A stretch of DNA of 64,000 bases from Phanerodontia chrysosporium (GCA_001910725.1 MJGA01000003.1:1116001-1180000); one strand, 5' to 3'; shown: positions 48,707 through 60,602, numbered from the stretch's first letter. Program-made: numbers and translations. The notes: generated by a model not told the origin, from the sequence alone.

Positions 48707-51414
48707 TCACCACAGCGGTGCAATGCCATCCCAGCCCTTGGCCCGCTGTTCCCAGTACCCGCCTACGTACTGCCATTCATCCCCGACCTTCTTAAACCAC
48801 CGAGGTTTGCGTTCTTCCCCTCGCCGCCGCCGTTCTCGCTGCAACTCCTCGACTCGTGTCTTCTCCGACTCGGCCAAATCGATGTTGCCTTCTTCCAGTG
48901 CTCGAACGTCGGGCGCCAACGCGAGTCGGTCGGAGGTAGCCTGTTCGCTAGGTCTGGCGTAATCTCGTTGAGGGTTATACCGAAGTACGTGAAGCCATAG
49001 TACTCGGTCACATTCCTGGGGAAAGGGGTTATACGCCAGAGGATGCGAAGATGGGATGCATCCAGTTTTTGCGCTAGTGCTTCGTCCCATTTCCCTTCCA
49101 ACTGCGACACTGTCTTGCCATCAGACGAGTGGACAGTACCAACGACCTGGTTGGAGGGGCCCCAGTAGCCCGCCTCTTTGAAGTCTAGGACGCAACGCGC
49201 GCCTGTGGTTGTGTTCTGAATGACCATCTTCCCACAATGTTCAAGGTATTTCGTGCCCATCATGAGATTTCTCATAAAGGAAGAAGGCTTTGTCCTGGAG
49301 TGTGGTTTTGATCATGATGCGCAGCAGTACAGAATATCCTTCAACCACTCACCACTCATAATGGTCGTTTCCAATTACAAGGTGGGTGACACCCTGGGGT
49401 ATGATCTCGAGACTCTTTCCTGTGTTCTTTCGGTTCAACGTCGGTTGAGATAAACCTCGGAAGGACATACCCCAGAACTTCGTCTTGCCACTCGACGTAG
49501 CGTAAAGCTCCCATCCATCCCCTTCCGCATGATAAGCCAGTACGACAGGATTGTGACACACTTTCTCCGCAATGAAGCGCATGCGAGGATCCTCAAAAGT
49601 CTCAGCCAGCATCGGATTACTGTAGAACCGACCGTGAGTCAAAGGGACACAGGCTCTACTGGGAGTCTACTGTGCGACTTACAAGCCCTTCCTTCCTGTA
49701 CGATATCTGGTATTTGCGTACCCCGAAACAGCGAATGCAGCGACAAGACACAGTCGTTCTACGGGATCCACGGCGTGCACGGCTTGAGTGAGGAGGTCGT
49801 AGTACTCCAGCTCCTCCGCCATTCGTTGCAAGAGCGTGAGTGGTTCATTGAATGAAACCGGTAGGGCAACTTGCGCAAGATCCTATGGACCCCAGCGATT
49901 AGATCAAAACGGAAGCAAGCATGTGTTCACGAACCTTGCCGACGTTCTTTTTCAGTACAGTGAAGAGACTACCCTCGTCGCCTACAGGAGGTGATGGGAG
50001 CTGAGTGCGATGTACAACTTGCTGCGTCTCAACTGGGGTTGACACCGTGACCTCAGCCGGGCAGGTTGCTCGTCCTCCGTCGGGGCCTCTCCTTCTTCCG
50101 TATCCGCCTCCGAGTCATAGCCTATGTTCGAATCCAGCTCAGTGTCGTTCGACGTACTGGTCAATTCGGTGCCGGGACTGGACGTGAAGTCCGACAATTG
50201 ACTTGCGCCGGACGGGCCTTCCTCTGGCGGCATGTCGTCCATGATGAACTCCTCGGCCCCTTCATAGTCCTCTGCATCATACCAGATGCTCACTTCGCTC
50301 TGGGAGCTCAAACGATGCGACCTGTTAGATGCTCTGCCCAAGGTGCTGTATCCCGTCGAAGGCGTGTCTATTTCCTCCTCCTCTTTTGCTGTCGCGAGCA
50401 AAGGGGAAGCACGGAGGGACGGCCCATGGTCCGTATGTGTGTAGAGGGATTGGACCAATGCCGAGTGCTGGTATCGTAGGTTCTGTAGACCAGTTTGAAG
50501 TCTCTGCATTGCGGGAGACAACCAAGGGTGCTCTGACTGCCCTCCGGCTGGTGTCCTTCATCGACGGATGGGTCTCCCTGCGCGCTGTAGTACGCTAAAA
50601 ATCAATGAGCGGGAGGCGTCAAAGCGTCTGTAGTGATCTGCTCACATTTCCTGTTCTTGAATAGCGACAGCACAGGACCTGTGTGGTCCTTACTATGTTG
50701 ATTAGGACGCACACTGACGCTCTGCCTCCGCTTGGTCTCCTCTTCGAGGAGCGCGGCAAATGCGCCTTGCAGTTCGGCAATGGTCTGTAGTCGATGAGTA
50801 CGGAGATGATAGAAGTTTGAAGTTCCACTTACGGTGCCAAGCTCGTCCACCAATGCCCCAGACCGATTGTATCCAGCTCTCGGGCCAGACCTAGAAGACC
50901 TGGATACAGACGACTTGCGGCCCACGGTCGCAGCATCTCCGGCGATATACATTCTATGATTCGCATATTACACCCAATATCCTGGACACATTATGACAGC
51001 GACGTACCGAAACGCAGACATCCATTTGTTGAAGTCCTCTGCACTGAGGCATTTGATGTGGAAGGTCGCCGTTCGTGAATCGATGTGGATGTCTTTGCGA
51101 CCAGGAGCCGTCGCTATAGCGGCTTGTGTCAGGAGAAGCTGGTCTCGCGGTGGCTCGCCAGGGTGAAAAGAGTATGACAGAACACCCGACTGGTGCAGCG
51201 TGAAGTAACGACGAGCGAAGCCTATGAGTGTGCTGAGCTGAGTGTCAGATGTCAGAGGACTGACGACCGACTCGCCTTGCATCTTCTTTCTCCTCTTCTT
51301 GAGCACCCATCCCTCGACGATGACTCTGTCTTCCTGCCCTGGTGTGACACCCATCTGCGAGCCAAAAGACGCAGATGCGTCCGCACTCGCACGCGAGCTC
51401 CTGGGACTTTGCAT
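48707..51414 (-). CDS. Oxysterol-binding protein-related protein with PH domain
   Basis: Lipid-exchange protein at membrane contact sites. Exons: 51414-51276, 51221-51008, 50953-50833, 50784-50646, 50594-49935, 49882-49683, 49619-49471, 49419-49353, 49294-48707 (759 residues). PH domain at about residues 25-120 (VIVEGWVLKKRRKK ... NKWMSAFR). An acidic Ser-rich linker comes next, then the ORD: LPVSFNEPLTLLQRMAEELE, the fingerprint region IAEKVCHNPVVLAYHAEG, and the end KKVGDEWQYVGGYWEQRAKG. Intron 1 appears to use a GC donor (CAAG|GCGAGT). Frame breaks near 50526, 50057 and 48911, each one missing base. The start could be 57 nt further upstream (51471), but MQSPRSSRAS at 51414 is the better N-terminus. 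Confidence 0.86.
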
Positions 51415-51884
51415 GCTTGCGACACGAAGAGACGTAGAGACGTGATTACAATGTGAATAGCGTGTAGCCAAAGTCTAGAAGAGGTGTCCGTTTAACGAAG
51501 TCCGTCCATGATACGTAGAGCTGTAGTGAGGTGCGAGCAAGGTATGTGAGGCTTGGCCCCAGAGACCCCCGGATCAAGCGCGACGCCGCCCGCCACGGAG
51601 GCTCGGCGCGACCACCTCACATCGCGTTTCACACAACCTGCTCGTTGGGACACGCAGCACACGCCCATCTCTTGAACAAGTTGATATGCACTCCTTCCAT
51701 AAAATCAAGGGAAAAAATACAATAGTACAGAGTGCGCGCAGACAACAAAACGAACGCGGATATCAACAGTAGCTTAAACAGAGCTTGCCATGAGGAACGT
51801 GAAGATGGTGTCAACGGTTGGTTGTAGAATAATGAGCGGGTAATGGACATTAGTGTTCAAGTTGGTGTGTCCAATGGGAGAAGC

Positions 51885-52828
<944 letters not shown>

Positions 52829-53088
52829 GGTGGCTGTGGATAGGAGAGAGAGGCGTGAAGGGCGTGAGGAGGCGTTCCGAGGTCGTTGTCGTTGAAAGAT
52901 GGAGGTGACTGTGCCACAGCGCGGGTGACTTACGCGGAGCTCGCAGATGACCGGATTCGGAATGACGTGACATTTGGGACTCCGTCTGAACTCGTGCCTT
53001 CCAGAGCAATCAGCACGTCTCGAGTCCTCCGCTTCATCGTCTCTACCGTCTCTGCTGCCTGTTGCATACGCTTGCAGCACCCTTCAGC

Positions 53089-54102
53089 ATGGGCGAACCG
53101 TCGTGGCAGGAGACCCTCAGGCTCAGGCTTGTCGAACGCAACGCGAGAGAGTCTGCCTATGCTCCCATCATCGAGCAATGTACGTCCATGCTACTTAGCG
53201 TGCTGTCTCTCGACTCTGGCTATGCATCATCCTGATCCCGCTTGCTGGACGCTGAAAAGATCGCAGATTGGCCCAGCAAACAAAGTTGCTGAGAGAGCGC
53301 AATGCCTCGCTGCTCAGGGCCATGGGAACCGCTCGAGCAAACCCCAGTAGCTCGACCGTCTTCGTTCCAGGAACTGCAGAAGAGTGCGTAGTCAAGTCAA
53401 AGCTTGGGGCTATAATCTCACGTGCTACAATAGCAACCCTGTTAGGGCCGCATACATCACGTCCCTTGAGTCGCAGATATCATCACTACGTGATGAACTC
53501 GCGACCGTGTACAAGACGCAAGGCCAGAACGCGCAGCGGCTGCTCGCTATGACAGAGACGCTCCGAGAGAAAGAAGAGCTTTCTCGAATAGAGTCGGAGA
53601 ACTTGCGGAAATGCAGGGAGGAGATTGCGGTGCTGCGTCGGAAGGTCGAGCAGCATAACGAGCTCATGGCGGAGAAAGATCGCACTGCTCAGGTTCGCTT
53701 CTGTCCAGCTCGGGTATTGGTGGGAAGCTTAACACGTGTCTGTAGATCCTGCACGACGAGATCAATACGCTTCAGTTGGAATTGGGTCAGATCGAAGAGC
53801 GCAACCAGACGTTGATCAAGGACAACGCGAAACTACTTCAGCGCTGGTTGGATGCCAAGCAGGCTGAGGTTAACCGGATGAACGAGGCCAACGAGTTGTA
53901 CGAGGAGCTACAATCACGGAAGCAAGCTATGCTAAATTCCAGGAAAGGCTCAACCACCACTGACGAGACGAGTGAAGCGCCTCCGCCGGACGACCAGCCG
54001 TCGGGAAACGGGGAGTCGAAGAGAAGCTCGGGGTCCACGTCGACGAAGAATGGGACACCGTCTCCCACGGAGAAGGACCCGAGCAAGACACCGAATGGCT
54101 GA
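53089..54102 (+). CDS. ATG16: ATG16 autophagy protein
   Basis: Coiled-coil partner of the ATG12-ATG5 conjugate that directs ATG8 lipidation to the phagophore. Exons 53089-53179, 53260-53383, 53446-53692, 53746-54102 (272 residues, no frame break). The N-terminal ATG5-binding helix WQETLRLRLVERNARESAYA is followed by a long coiled coil (about 75-225), including LLQRWLDAKQAEVNRMNEAN, the most conserved ATG16 stretch. The tail is Ser/Thr/Pro-rich. No WD40 domain, as expected for fungi. Confidence 0.92.
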
Positions 54103-54597
54103 TAGTAGATGAGTGACGTGCATACGCTACACCTGCTACGACATAATGCTGCCTCCCTGCTACTAGATACCCAGGCTTCGCCTTGTTCAGTGCCGCTCTC
54201 TACGTTGTCTTACTATCTCATCGGATTCACTCGCTGCGCCAGTCCCTGTTGTTCTCTCCATGTCGCTAATTATTACTCTACGTACAGTACCGCATACATA
54301 CCTTGAATCGCGAACTGCGCCGCCAGGCTGTAATCAGAGAGCGAGACCCTGCCGAGATGCCGGAGTCTGAGGCTGCACCCCCGTCCGAAAGCGGACGAGT
54401 GTCGTCCATAAGCGGTAGGTGCTGGAGACATGTCAGCCCCGTCTTCGAAATTCGAACCGTTGAAAAGGGCGGACGCACGGCCAGCCCTCGTCCTCAGTCT
54501 TCTCTCACTCGACTACTCACCTTCACAGCCTACGTCGCCTCCCCATCGCTAGCCTCCACTCTCGCTTTGTCTCTCGTTTCGCAGCAAGACACCAGCC
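54103..54597. other. Promoter region of secreted repeat protein A
   Basis: About 0.5 kb between ATG16 and gene A, no coding evidence. Confidence 0.5.
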
Positions 54598-55442
54598 ATG
54601 CGCAGCCCCGCCATCGTCTTCTCCGTCGTCGCCGTCTCCGCCCTCAGCCCTCAGTGCTAGGTTCGCCGCTCCCGCGCACTCCAACATCCCCGCCACCATT
54701 GAGCACCGCCGTTCGAACACCGTCACCGCGCGCGGCCTCGGATTCCTCGACAACATCTTCGCCCGTGCTGATGTCCCGCCCGCGGCGACAAAGTCCAAGC
54801 CCAAGGTTGCGACCGTCATGGGCTACACCCTTGGGTACGTTGCTCGCTTCCATCGCAGTCCTTCACGTCTGACCTTTCCCCGACACAGCGGCCGGGACCT
54901 CCGCGAGTTCTGGAAGAAGGACGACAGCATTTCCAGCGGCTCTCGCTCGTAGGTCCCTCGCGCCTTTCCGCGCCCGACTACCTGCTGACTGGCCTCCAGG
55001 CATGCCAAGCGTCTCGACGACTCGGCCACCACTGGCGGGAACGCCCACACCGGTACCGCAGGTGCCGTCGATGGCGGCAGCGTCTACACCGGCGACAACG
55101 GCGGCATGCCTACCATCATGAACGTCAACTCGAACAACGGCGGCCGAGGTGGCGGCTCCAGCACCGGCTGCGCAAGCGGCGGCTTGGGTGCCACCGGTGG
55201 CAACGCGTCTTCTGGAGACAGCGGCTCCGCCACCGGTGGTCACGTCAGTGGTTCTGGCGGCATGATGAACGTTGACTCCAGTAAGTCGATCACACTCTGC
55301 CTCTTTCACATAACTGAGCCGCTTTATAGATAACGCTGGTGATGCCGGACAGTCTGCCTCTGGTTGTGCGGAGGCTGGGTACTCGGAAGGCGCGGGCGTA
55401 AACTCAGAGGGCGTTCACGATCCAGTTGTGCCTGACCAGTAA
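54598..55442 (+). CDS. Secreted Gly/Asn-rich repeat protein A
   Basis: Unknown function. Exons 54598-54834, 54889-54948, 55000-55280, 55330-55442 (230 residues after correction). Signal peptide MRSPAIVFSVVAVSALSP. Two missing bases near 54652 and 54661 (CCT, AGGTT) must be allowed to pass an early TAG and reach FAAPAHSNIP, which matches the start of paralogue C. After HAKR comes LDDSATTGGNAHTG, then a low-complexity region with TGGNASSGDSG and CASGG. The last two introns are phase 1, joining S/N codons (A|AC or A|AT), as in B and C. The tail AEAGYSEGAGVNSEG differs from that of B and C. Confidence 0.68.
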
Positions 55443-55760
55443 TCTGCTGCGGCCCACTGTTGTGTCTTACAATGGCCGGCTTCCGTACAATATTATTGGT
55501 ACTGATGAACCTCGCGATTTTGCCAAGTACTAGGCGCCGTTCATTCACACTCGCGAATCTTCCTGTTCGCCTGCGACACATATGAGCAAGCATGATCAAT
55601 ATTCTCGGTGCTATGCTTTGCGAGCTAATGCGACTGCCGGGTACCCAGTCTGAAGTCAATGCAGCTCGCAGGCTCCCACGATATCGCTCGCGTCGAGAGA
55701 CTAAAGGAATGTCTATAAACGGTAGTGCGTGTACATCTCCTAACCATGCCCACTAACGAC
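55443..55760. other. Convergent spacer between repeat genes A and B
   Basis: 3' regions of A and B face each other; no coding evidence. Confidence 0.5.
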
Positions 55761-56925
55761 TCAGCGCCGCGCGTCGCCACCCAGGGCATCACCGCTCACG
55801 GAGTCATTGCCGTCTCCGCCAGCATCTGGGTGGAATTGAGTACAACATGTTTTAACGATAGAAGGAGGCATACTCACTCGACATGCCCGCGTTGTCAATA
55901 GATCCGCCGTTGTTCACGATACTGCCGCCACGGGTGGGACCAGCGTAGCCGGAATAGGCATTACCACCGGGGCCCTTGAAATCACCACGACCACCGACAG
56001 CGTCACCAGTGGTGGAGGTACCGGCAACATCACCAGTGTCTGTCCCGTCACGGTTAATTACACACATTTCGTTCGAAGATTAATCCAGGTACTCACTGCT
56101 CATTCCCATGTTTGTGATAGTAGCGTCCGCGTCCGCATCGTTGATAACGTTGCCGCTGCCGGTGTCACCGGACGACCCCGTGTAGGCATTACCTCCCGCA
56201 GTCTGGTCATCGGTGGCGCGTTTGCGCTTTGCGTCACCGCCAATAGCGTCGCCACTAGTAGAGGCGTTGGCCGCGCCGGCAGCGTCTGCAAGACGTGTTA
56301 GTACCCCAGAGTGTAGGACAAAGACTCAGTACTCACTGGAGCCTCCCGCATTAGCAATGTCTCCACCGTCGTTCACCACAGCGCCTCCATTCGCATTTCC
56401 TGAGGGCCCGGTGTAGGCGTTGCCGCCGGGGCCGCGGTTGCGACCTCGACCACCTACAGCGTCACCGGTCTCAGAGGTACCAGCAATACCAGCGGCGTCT
56501 GTGGAATATGGTGAGATGATATTTAACACACAACACAGGACAATGTCACTTACTGGCGGTGTCGTTAGTAATAGTGTCGGCGGGGTCGTTCTCGCCGTTG
56601 TTGATAACGGAGCCGCCACTGGAAGCACTAGAGCCTCCGGAATAAGCGTTACCGCCTGCAGTACCGGAGTCCAATGCACGCCCATGATGCCGGTGTGCAG
56701 AACGATGATCTTTATCCTCGACGGTGGGCACGGGTACGACGTCGCCGACGTCGCCTGAGGTGTCGCGCCTGGTAAAGCCGGGAGCGGTTCGGGAGCAGAG
56801 CCAGCTATGGCGTCGGTGGGGAGGTGCGGAACAATGGCGCCGCCTCCCACGTTGGGAGAGGTGGGAGCGGAAGAGACGACAGTGGCGGCGGCGAAGATAC
56901 CGAAGGCGATGACGGGGCTGCGCAT
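55761..56925 (-). CDS. Secreted Gly/Asn-rich repeat protein B
   Basis: Unknown function; paralogue of A and C. Exons 56925-56554, 56498-56337, 56285-56097, 56039-55878, 55825-55761 (316 residues). Signal peptide MRSPVIAFGIFAAATVVSSA. A Pro-rich stretch follows, with one missing base at 56780-56782, then RSAHRHHGR and ALDSGTAGGNAYSG. Every internal exon is one repeat, bounded by phase-1 introns and starting NAAG or NTGD. It runs AGTSxTGDAVGGRG, then GGNAY[ST]G, then a segment ending in N-G. Exons 2 and 4 are both exactly 162 nt (54 residues). Exon 3 (189 nt) adds a basic insert DAKRKRATDDQ. The end is VSGDALGGDARR*. No Cys. Confidence 0.72.
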
Positions 56926-57037
56926 GGCGACGGCGGGCGGGTTGGGGCGAGGTTGAAGATTAAAGGATAGTAGTGTACCGGAGGACTTGAGGGGAAAGAC
57001 GAGAGATGGAGGAGAGCAAAAGACGAGGAGGGGGCGA

Positions 57038-57045
57038 CCTTTATA
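57038..57045 (-). promoter_or_regulatory. TATA box of repeat gene B
   Basis: TATAAAGG on the minus strand, 120 bp upstream of the B start codon. Confidence 0.6.
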
Positions 57046-57466
57046 TCCATCGGCCACGCGATTCGTATTCCGCTCGTCTTCGCGAGCTCTGGCTGACGAT
57101 CGCCGTCCAGAACGAGAAGAGTTTCCTCTTTTGGTACGAGACATGCTGCTTTCGGACATGCTTCGCGCCCATAGACGCCCGTGGGCTTCGAGCAGGCCGA
57201 ATCGCCCTGTGAGGGACAGTGGTAGTCGTCGCCCGCAGCCTCGCGCTCAGAGAACAGGATGCCTGTACAAAATTCAGCATCATGTTTGTGGTGAAGGGCA
57301 AGGAACACAGGAAGCAGGGAAGAGGGAGCAGGAGAGCGTCAGCGGAAAAGTTGCGTGCGAGGCTGGTTCTGTGCAGCTGGAATTGGCAGGTTTGCTCGAT
57401 TCGGCCCCAGATGGCCGTCAAAAGGCGCAAGAAGACATGGCGGGATTTGAATTGGGTACACGAGCA

Positions 57467-57474
57467 TATAAAGG
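57467..57474 (+). promoter_or_regulatory. TATA box of repeat gene C
   Basis: TATAAAGG on the plus strand, 110 bp upstream of the C start codon; identical to the B box. Confidence 0.6.
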
Positions 57475-57576
57475 GCCTGGCGTCGCCCCGTTCCCTCACC
57501 CACCTTTCCCTTCTCCTTCCACCTCGACGGTACAGTACTATCTTTTTAATTCTTCGACTCGTCAGTCCCCTTCGAC

Positions 57577-58526
57577 ATGCGTAGCCCGGTAATCGCCTTC
57601 GGTCTCTTTGCCGCTGCCGCGGTCAGTCCAACTCTCGTTAGCGCAGCCCCCGCCTCGCCCAACATCCCGCAAACGGTCTCACAGCCCCAGCGCAAAGCAT
57701 TACTTCTGCTGGCCACGCTCCACCCATCCCCGCGAACTCAGGCATAAGACGCACCACAAGCACGAACGCCGCGTAGACGATATTGGTACTGCTGGCGGCA
57801 ATGCCTATAGCGGTGCTAGCGGCGATGTCTCTGGTGGTAATAATCTGAACGACGCGGGGAACGAGGACAATACCATCACCAACGCCGGTTCCAGTGAGTA
57901 GTTCGTCGAACGTCCTTCGAGAGCATAAACTCACCATGAGGTAGACACTGGTGGTCTCGCTGGTACCGCCGCCACCGGTGACGCTATTGGCGGCAACAGC
58001 GACGGTTTCGGTAGTGGCGGCAATGCCTACAGCGGCCATTCCGGCAATTCAAATGGTGGCTTTGTCGCTAATGAAGGCACGAACGACATCATCAACACCG
58101 ACTCTAGTAAGCACACTATTTTTTTTGAATATAGTAGCTGTTCATTGACACGGACCTCGCATAGATACTGGCGGTGCCGGCCGCACGACAACGAGCGGCG
58201 ACGCCATTGGTGGTGACGCCCGAAGGTTCACGTTCACTCGCCGTCAAATCACCAACGCTGCTGGTAACACCGCTGGTATCGGAGGTGCATCCACTTCAGG
58301 CGACGCTCTTGGTGGTCACGGCGGCCCGAATGGCACAGGCGGCAACGCCTACTCGGGCTCGGTCGGTGATGGCAACGGTGGTGACGTCTGCAACGGGGAG
58401 GACATCCCTTGCGGAAACGAGTATGGCAACGGTGGAGGCAATGGTGGGAATGGGGGTGGCAGCTTCCCCGGTGGTGGCAGCGGTGGTGGTAACGATGGTG
58501 GTAACGGCGGGTACGGCGGCAGTGGT

Positions 58527-58560
<34 letters not shown>

Positions 58561-58883
58561 ACGGCGGAGCTAGCGGCGGCAATGGCGGCGGCAATGGCAC
58601 CGGCGGCAGTGGTACTGGCGGTGGCAGTGGTACTGGCGGAGGCAACGGTCAGTGACTTGCTGAGGACGTGATGCAGCTGGTTGACTTTCTCGCGACAGGT
58701 ACTCCTGCACCGTTCCGCAATGGTGGTGGAAACGCGTATTCTGGTGCTGCTGGGAACGACCGTGGAGGCGACGTCATCAACGCGACAGACGACGATACCG
58801 ACATCACCAACATGGGAGGTACGAACACGTCTGGTACAGGCGGTGATTCCGCGAGCGGTGATGCCATCGGCGGCGATGCATAG
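57577..58883 (+). CDS. Secreted Gly/Asn-rich repeat protein C
   Basis: Unknown function; paralogue of A and B. Exons 57577-57893, 57945-58106, 58165-58647, 58699-58883 (about 382 residues). Signal peptide MRSPVIAFGLFAAAAVSPTL, then SAAPASPNIPQTVSQPQRK. A net frame correction (+2 or -1) is needed in exon 1 before HKTHHKHERR and VDDIGTAGGNAYSG. Exon 2 is a 162-nt module aligning without gaps to B exons 2 and 4 (NTGGLAGT ... TGDAIGG ... SGGNAYSG). Exon 3 fuses parts of modules to a long Gly/Asn/Ser-rich region with a run of 33 G (11 Gly codons), in frame on both sides. It also carries the only two Cys (VCNGEDIPCGN). The end SGDAIGGDA* matches that of B. Confidence 0.72.
58527..58559 (+). repeat. 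Mononucleotide tract of 33 G inside repeat gene C
   Basis: Uninterrupted G run coding poly-glycine, in frame with flanking GGSGG and NGGASGG. The exact count is unreliable given the homopolymer errors elsewhere. Confidence 0.9.
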
Positions 58884-59168
58884 GTTCTCGCATGTTCATA
58901 GGTTCTAGTGACGATGTCTGCCAACCTAATTCATTCTTTGTGGGTGTCGTACTCGAAACATGGCGGGGACATGTATGCGTGCCTCGAGTGCAAAGTGGCA
59001 GTGATATTCGAATAATATAGAGCATCCTGCTATGCCCATAAGAACAGAACTACAGACCAAAGTGAACTGACGATTGATACTGGCACAAGCGTAGAGCAAA
59101 CATCGAATAAAGGAGAGGATGCTACAATCGACGGCTAACAAGGATTGTTCGTATTAGTATAGCATAGT
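58884..59168. other. Convergent spacer
   Basis: Between the 3' ends of repeat gene C and the PUB1-like gene; no coding evidence. Confidence 0.5.
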
Positions 59169-60602
59169 TCAAGCTGTGCCCTGAGCGTCACCGCTTTGTT
59201 GGCCGGCGGGCTGCTGTCCGTAGTAACCTGTGGGATCCTGATGTCAGCAACGAGTTCATGTATGCTGGATATGCCATACTCACCGCCCCAGTAGTTGGAG
59301 TAGTAGGTGCTCGGGTCAGCACCAGCCCATTGGCCTTGAGCTGCTTGGCCAGCAGCAGCAGTAGGATCCGCCGCACCAGCCTGGCCCATACCGATAGCGC
59401 CAGCGGCGCTGGATGGGCTGGGCATTCCCGGGGCGGCGCTGCCAGGGGCTCCGCCGTACGCACTGAAGCCGTACTGACCGTAGGTGTTCGGCTGGGGCAT
59501 TCCGTACATGGGCTGCAATACGGATCAATATGTGCAGGACGCAGTACACTGGAACAACAGGACATACCATGTTACCGTACGGAGCGGCGGCAGGGGTCGG
59601 GCTCATCGCGCCGGTGGTCAGAGCGCCGCCGTCTGCGCGGTCCTTGCCCCAGCTGCACTTGATCGGGCGGCCGTGAACCATCTGGCCCTGGAGCTGCACG
59701 ATGGCCATGGCAGCATGCTCGTGCGTGTCGAGCTTGACGAAAGCGAATCCGCGGTCAGCCTGCATGCGGATCTCGGACAGGTAGCCGATGGACTGGAAGA
59801 GCGGGATGAGGTCCGCCTGGGTCGCGTACGGGACGAGGTTGCCGACGTAGACGGTGGTGTTGTAGGCGGGGGTCTGCTGGACAACAGCCTCGTACGAGAG
59901 CGGGCCGCCCTGGAAGTTGATCGGAGCCGGCGCACCGCCGCCACCGCCGCCGCTACGGGCAGGCGCGGGAGCACCCTGGGTCTTCTGATTCGCCCAGTTG
60001 ACGCGGATCGCACGCGAGCCGAGCCACTCGCCGTTCATGGTCGCAATAGCTTGCTCGGCATCCGTCTTGTCACGGAAGGCGAGGAAGCCGTATCCGCGGG
60101 ACTTTCCAGAGTTCATGTCCCACATAACGCGAGCGTCTGAGAGGGTGCCGAAAGCAGAGAACGCCTTGGCAAGGACCTCATCATTGACTTCGGGGCTGAG
60201 ATCACCGACGAAGACGTGGTAGTGGTTGCTCGTGTCCTCCTTGTTTTGTTGACCCTGGTACGCCCAGTTGACACGGATCTCGGTGTCAAAGATCTTGCGT
60301 CCGTTGAGGGTCTGCAGGGCGGTCTCGGCGGCGCGCATGTCCATGTACTCGACAAAGCCGTAGTTCAAGCCGCCGTGCTGGTAGTTGCGGTCGGGGATAA
60401 TTTTGACGTGCTGGACCGGGCCAGCGACAGCGAAGATCTCCGTGAGCATGTACTCGGTCACTCGAGGACTCAAGTTGCCGACGTAGAGGTGGGCCCTCCT
60501 CTGTGTGATGGAGAACAAGTATGCAAGGTCAGATCAGACGAGCACAGCGAGCATGGATAGCGGACGTACTGGGGCCTCAGCTGCTGCCATTGGACTCATC
60601 AT
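59169..60602 (-). CDS. Three-RRM RNA-binding protein, PUB1/TIA-1 family
   Basis: Poly(U)/AU-rich RNA-binding protein of stress granules and mRNA stability. Exons 60602-60570, 60500-59568, 59512-59284, 59227-59169 (417 residues, no frame break). RRM1 about 13-90 (AHLYVGNLSPRVTEYMLTEI, RNP1 LNYGFVEYMD), RRM2 about 100-178 (YHVFVGDLSPEVNDEVLAKA, RNP1 KSRGYGFLAF), RRM3 about 220-295 (TTVYVGNLVPYATQADLIPL, RNP1 DRGFAFVKLD). A Gly/Ala/Gln/Tyr-rich prion-like tail ends GQQSGDAQGTA*. Two ATGs in tandem begin the frame (MMSPMAAAEAP). Confidence 0.93.

Larger units (their letters stand above)
56926..57576. promoter_or_regulatory. Shared divergent promoter of repeat genes B and C
   Basis: 651 bp between the two start codons. 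TATAAAGG occurs on the minus strand at 57045-57038 (120 bp before the B ATG) and on the plus strand at 57467-57474 (110 bp before the C ATG). Both leaders share GGTACA(C/G)TACTATC followed by T/A-rich AATC-like sequence (56980-56954 minus; 57528-57555 plus), which points to duplication that included the promoter. Confidence 0.6.

Noticed and set aside
58349..58645. Antisense poly-proline frame over the G tract
   Set aside because: It is simply the complement of the Gly-rich coding region of gene C, with no start context or promoter.
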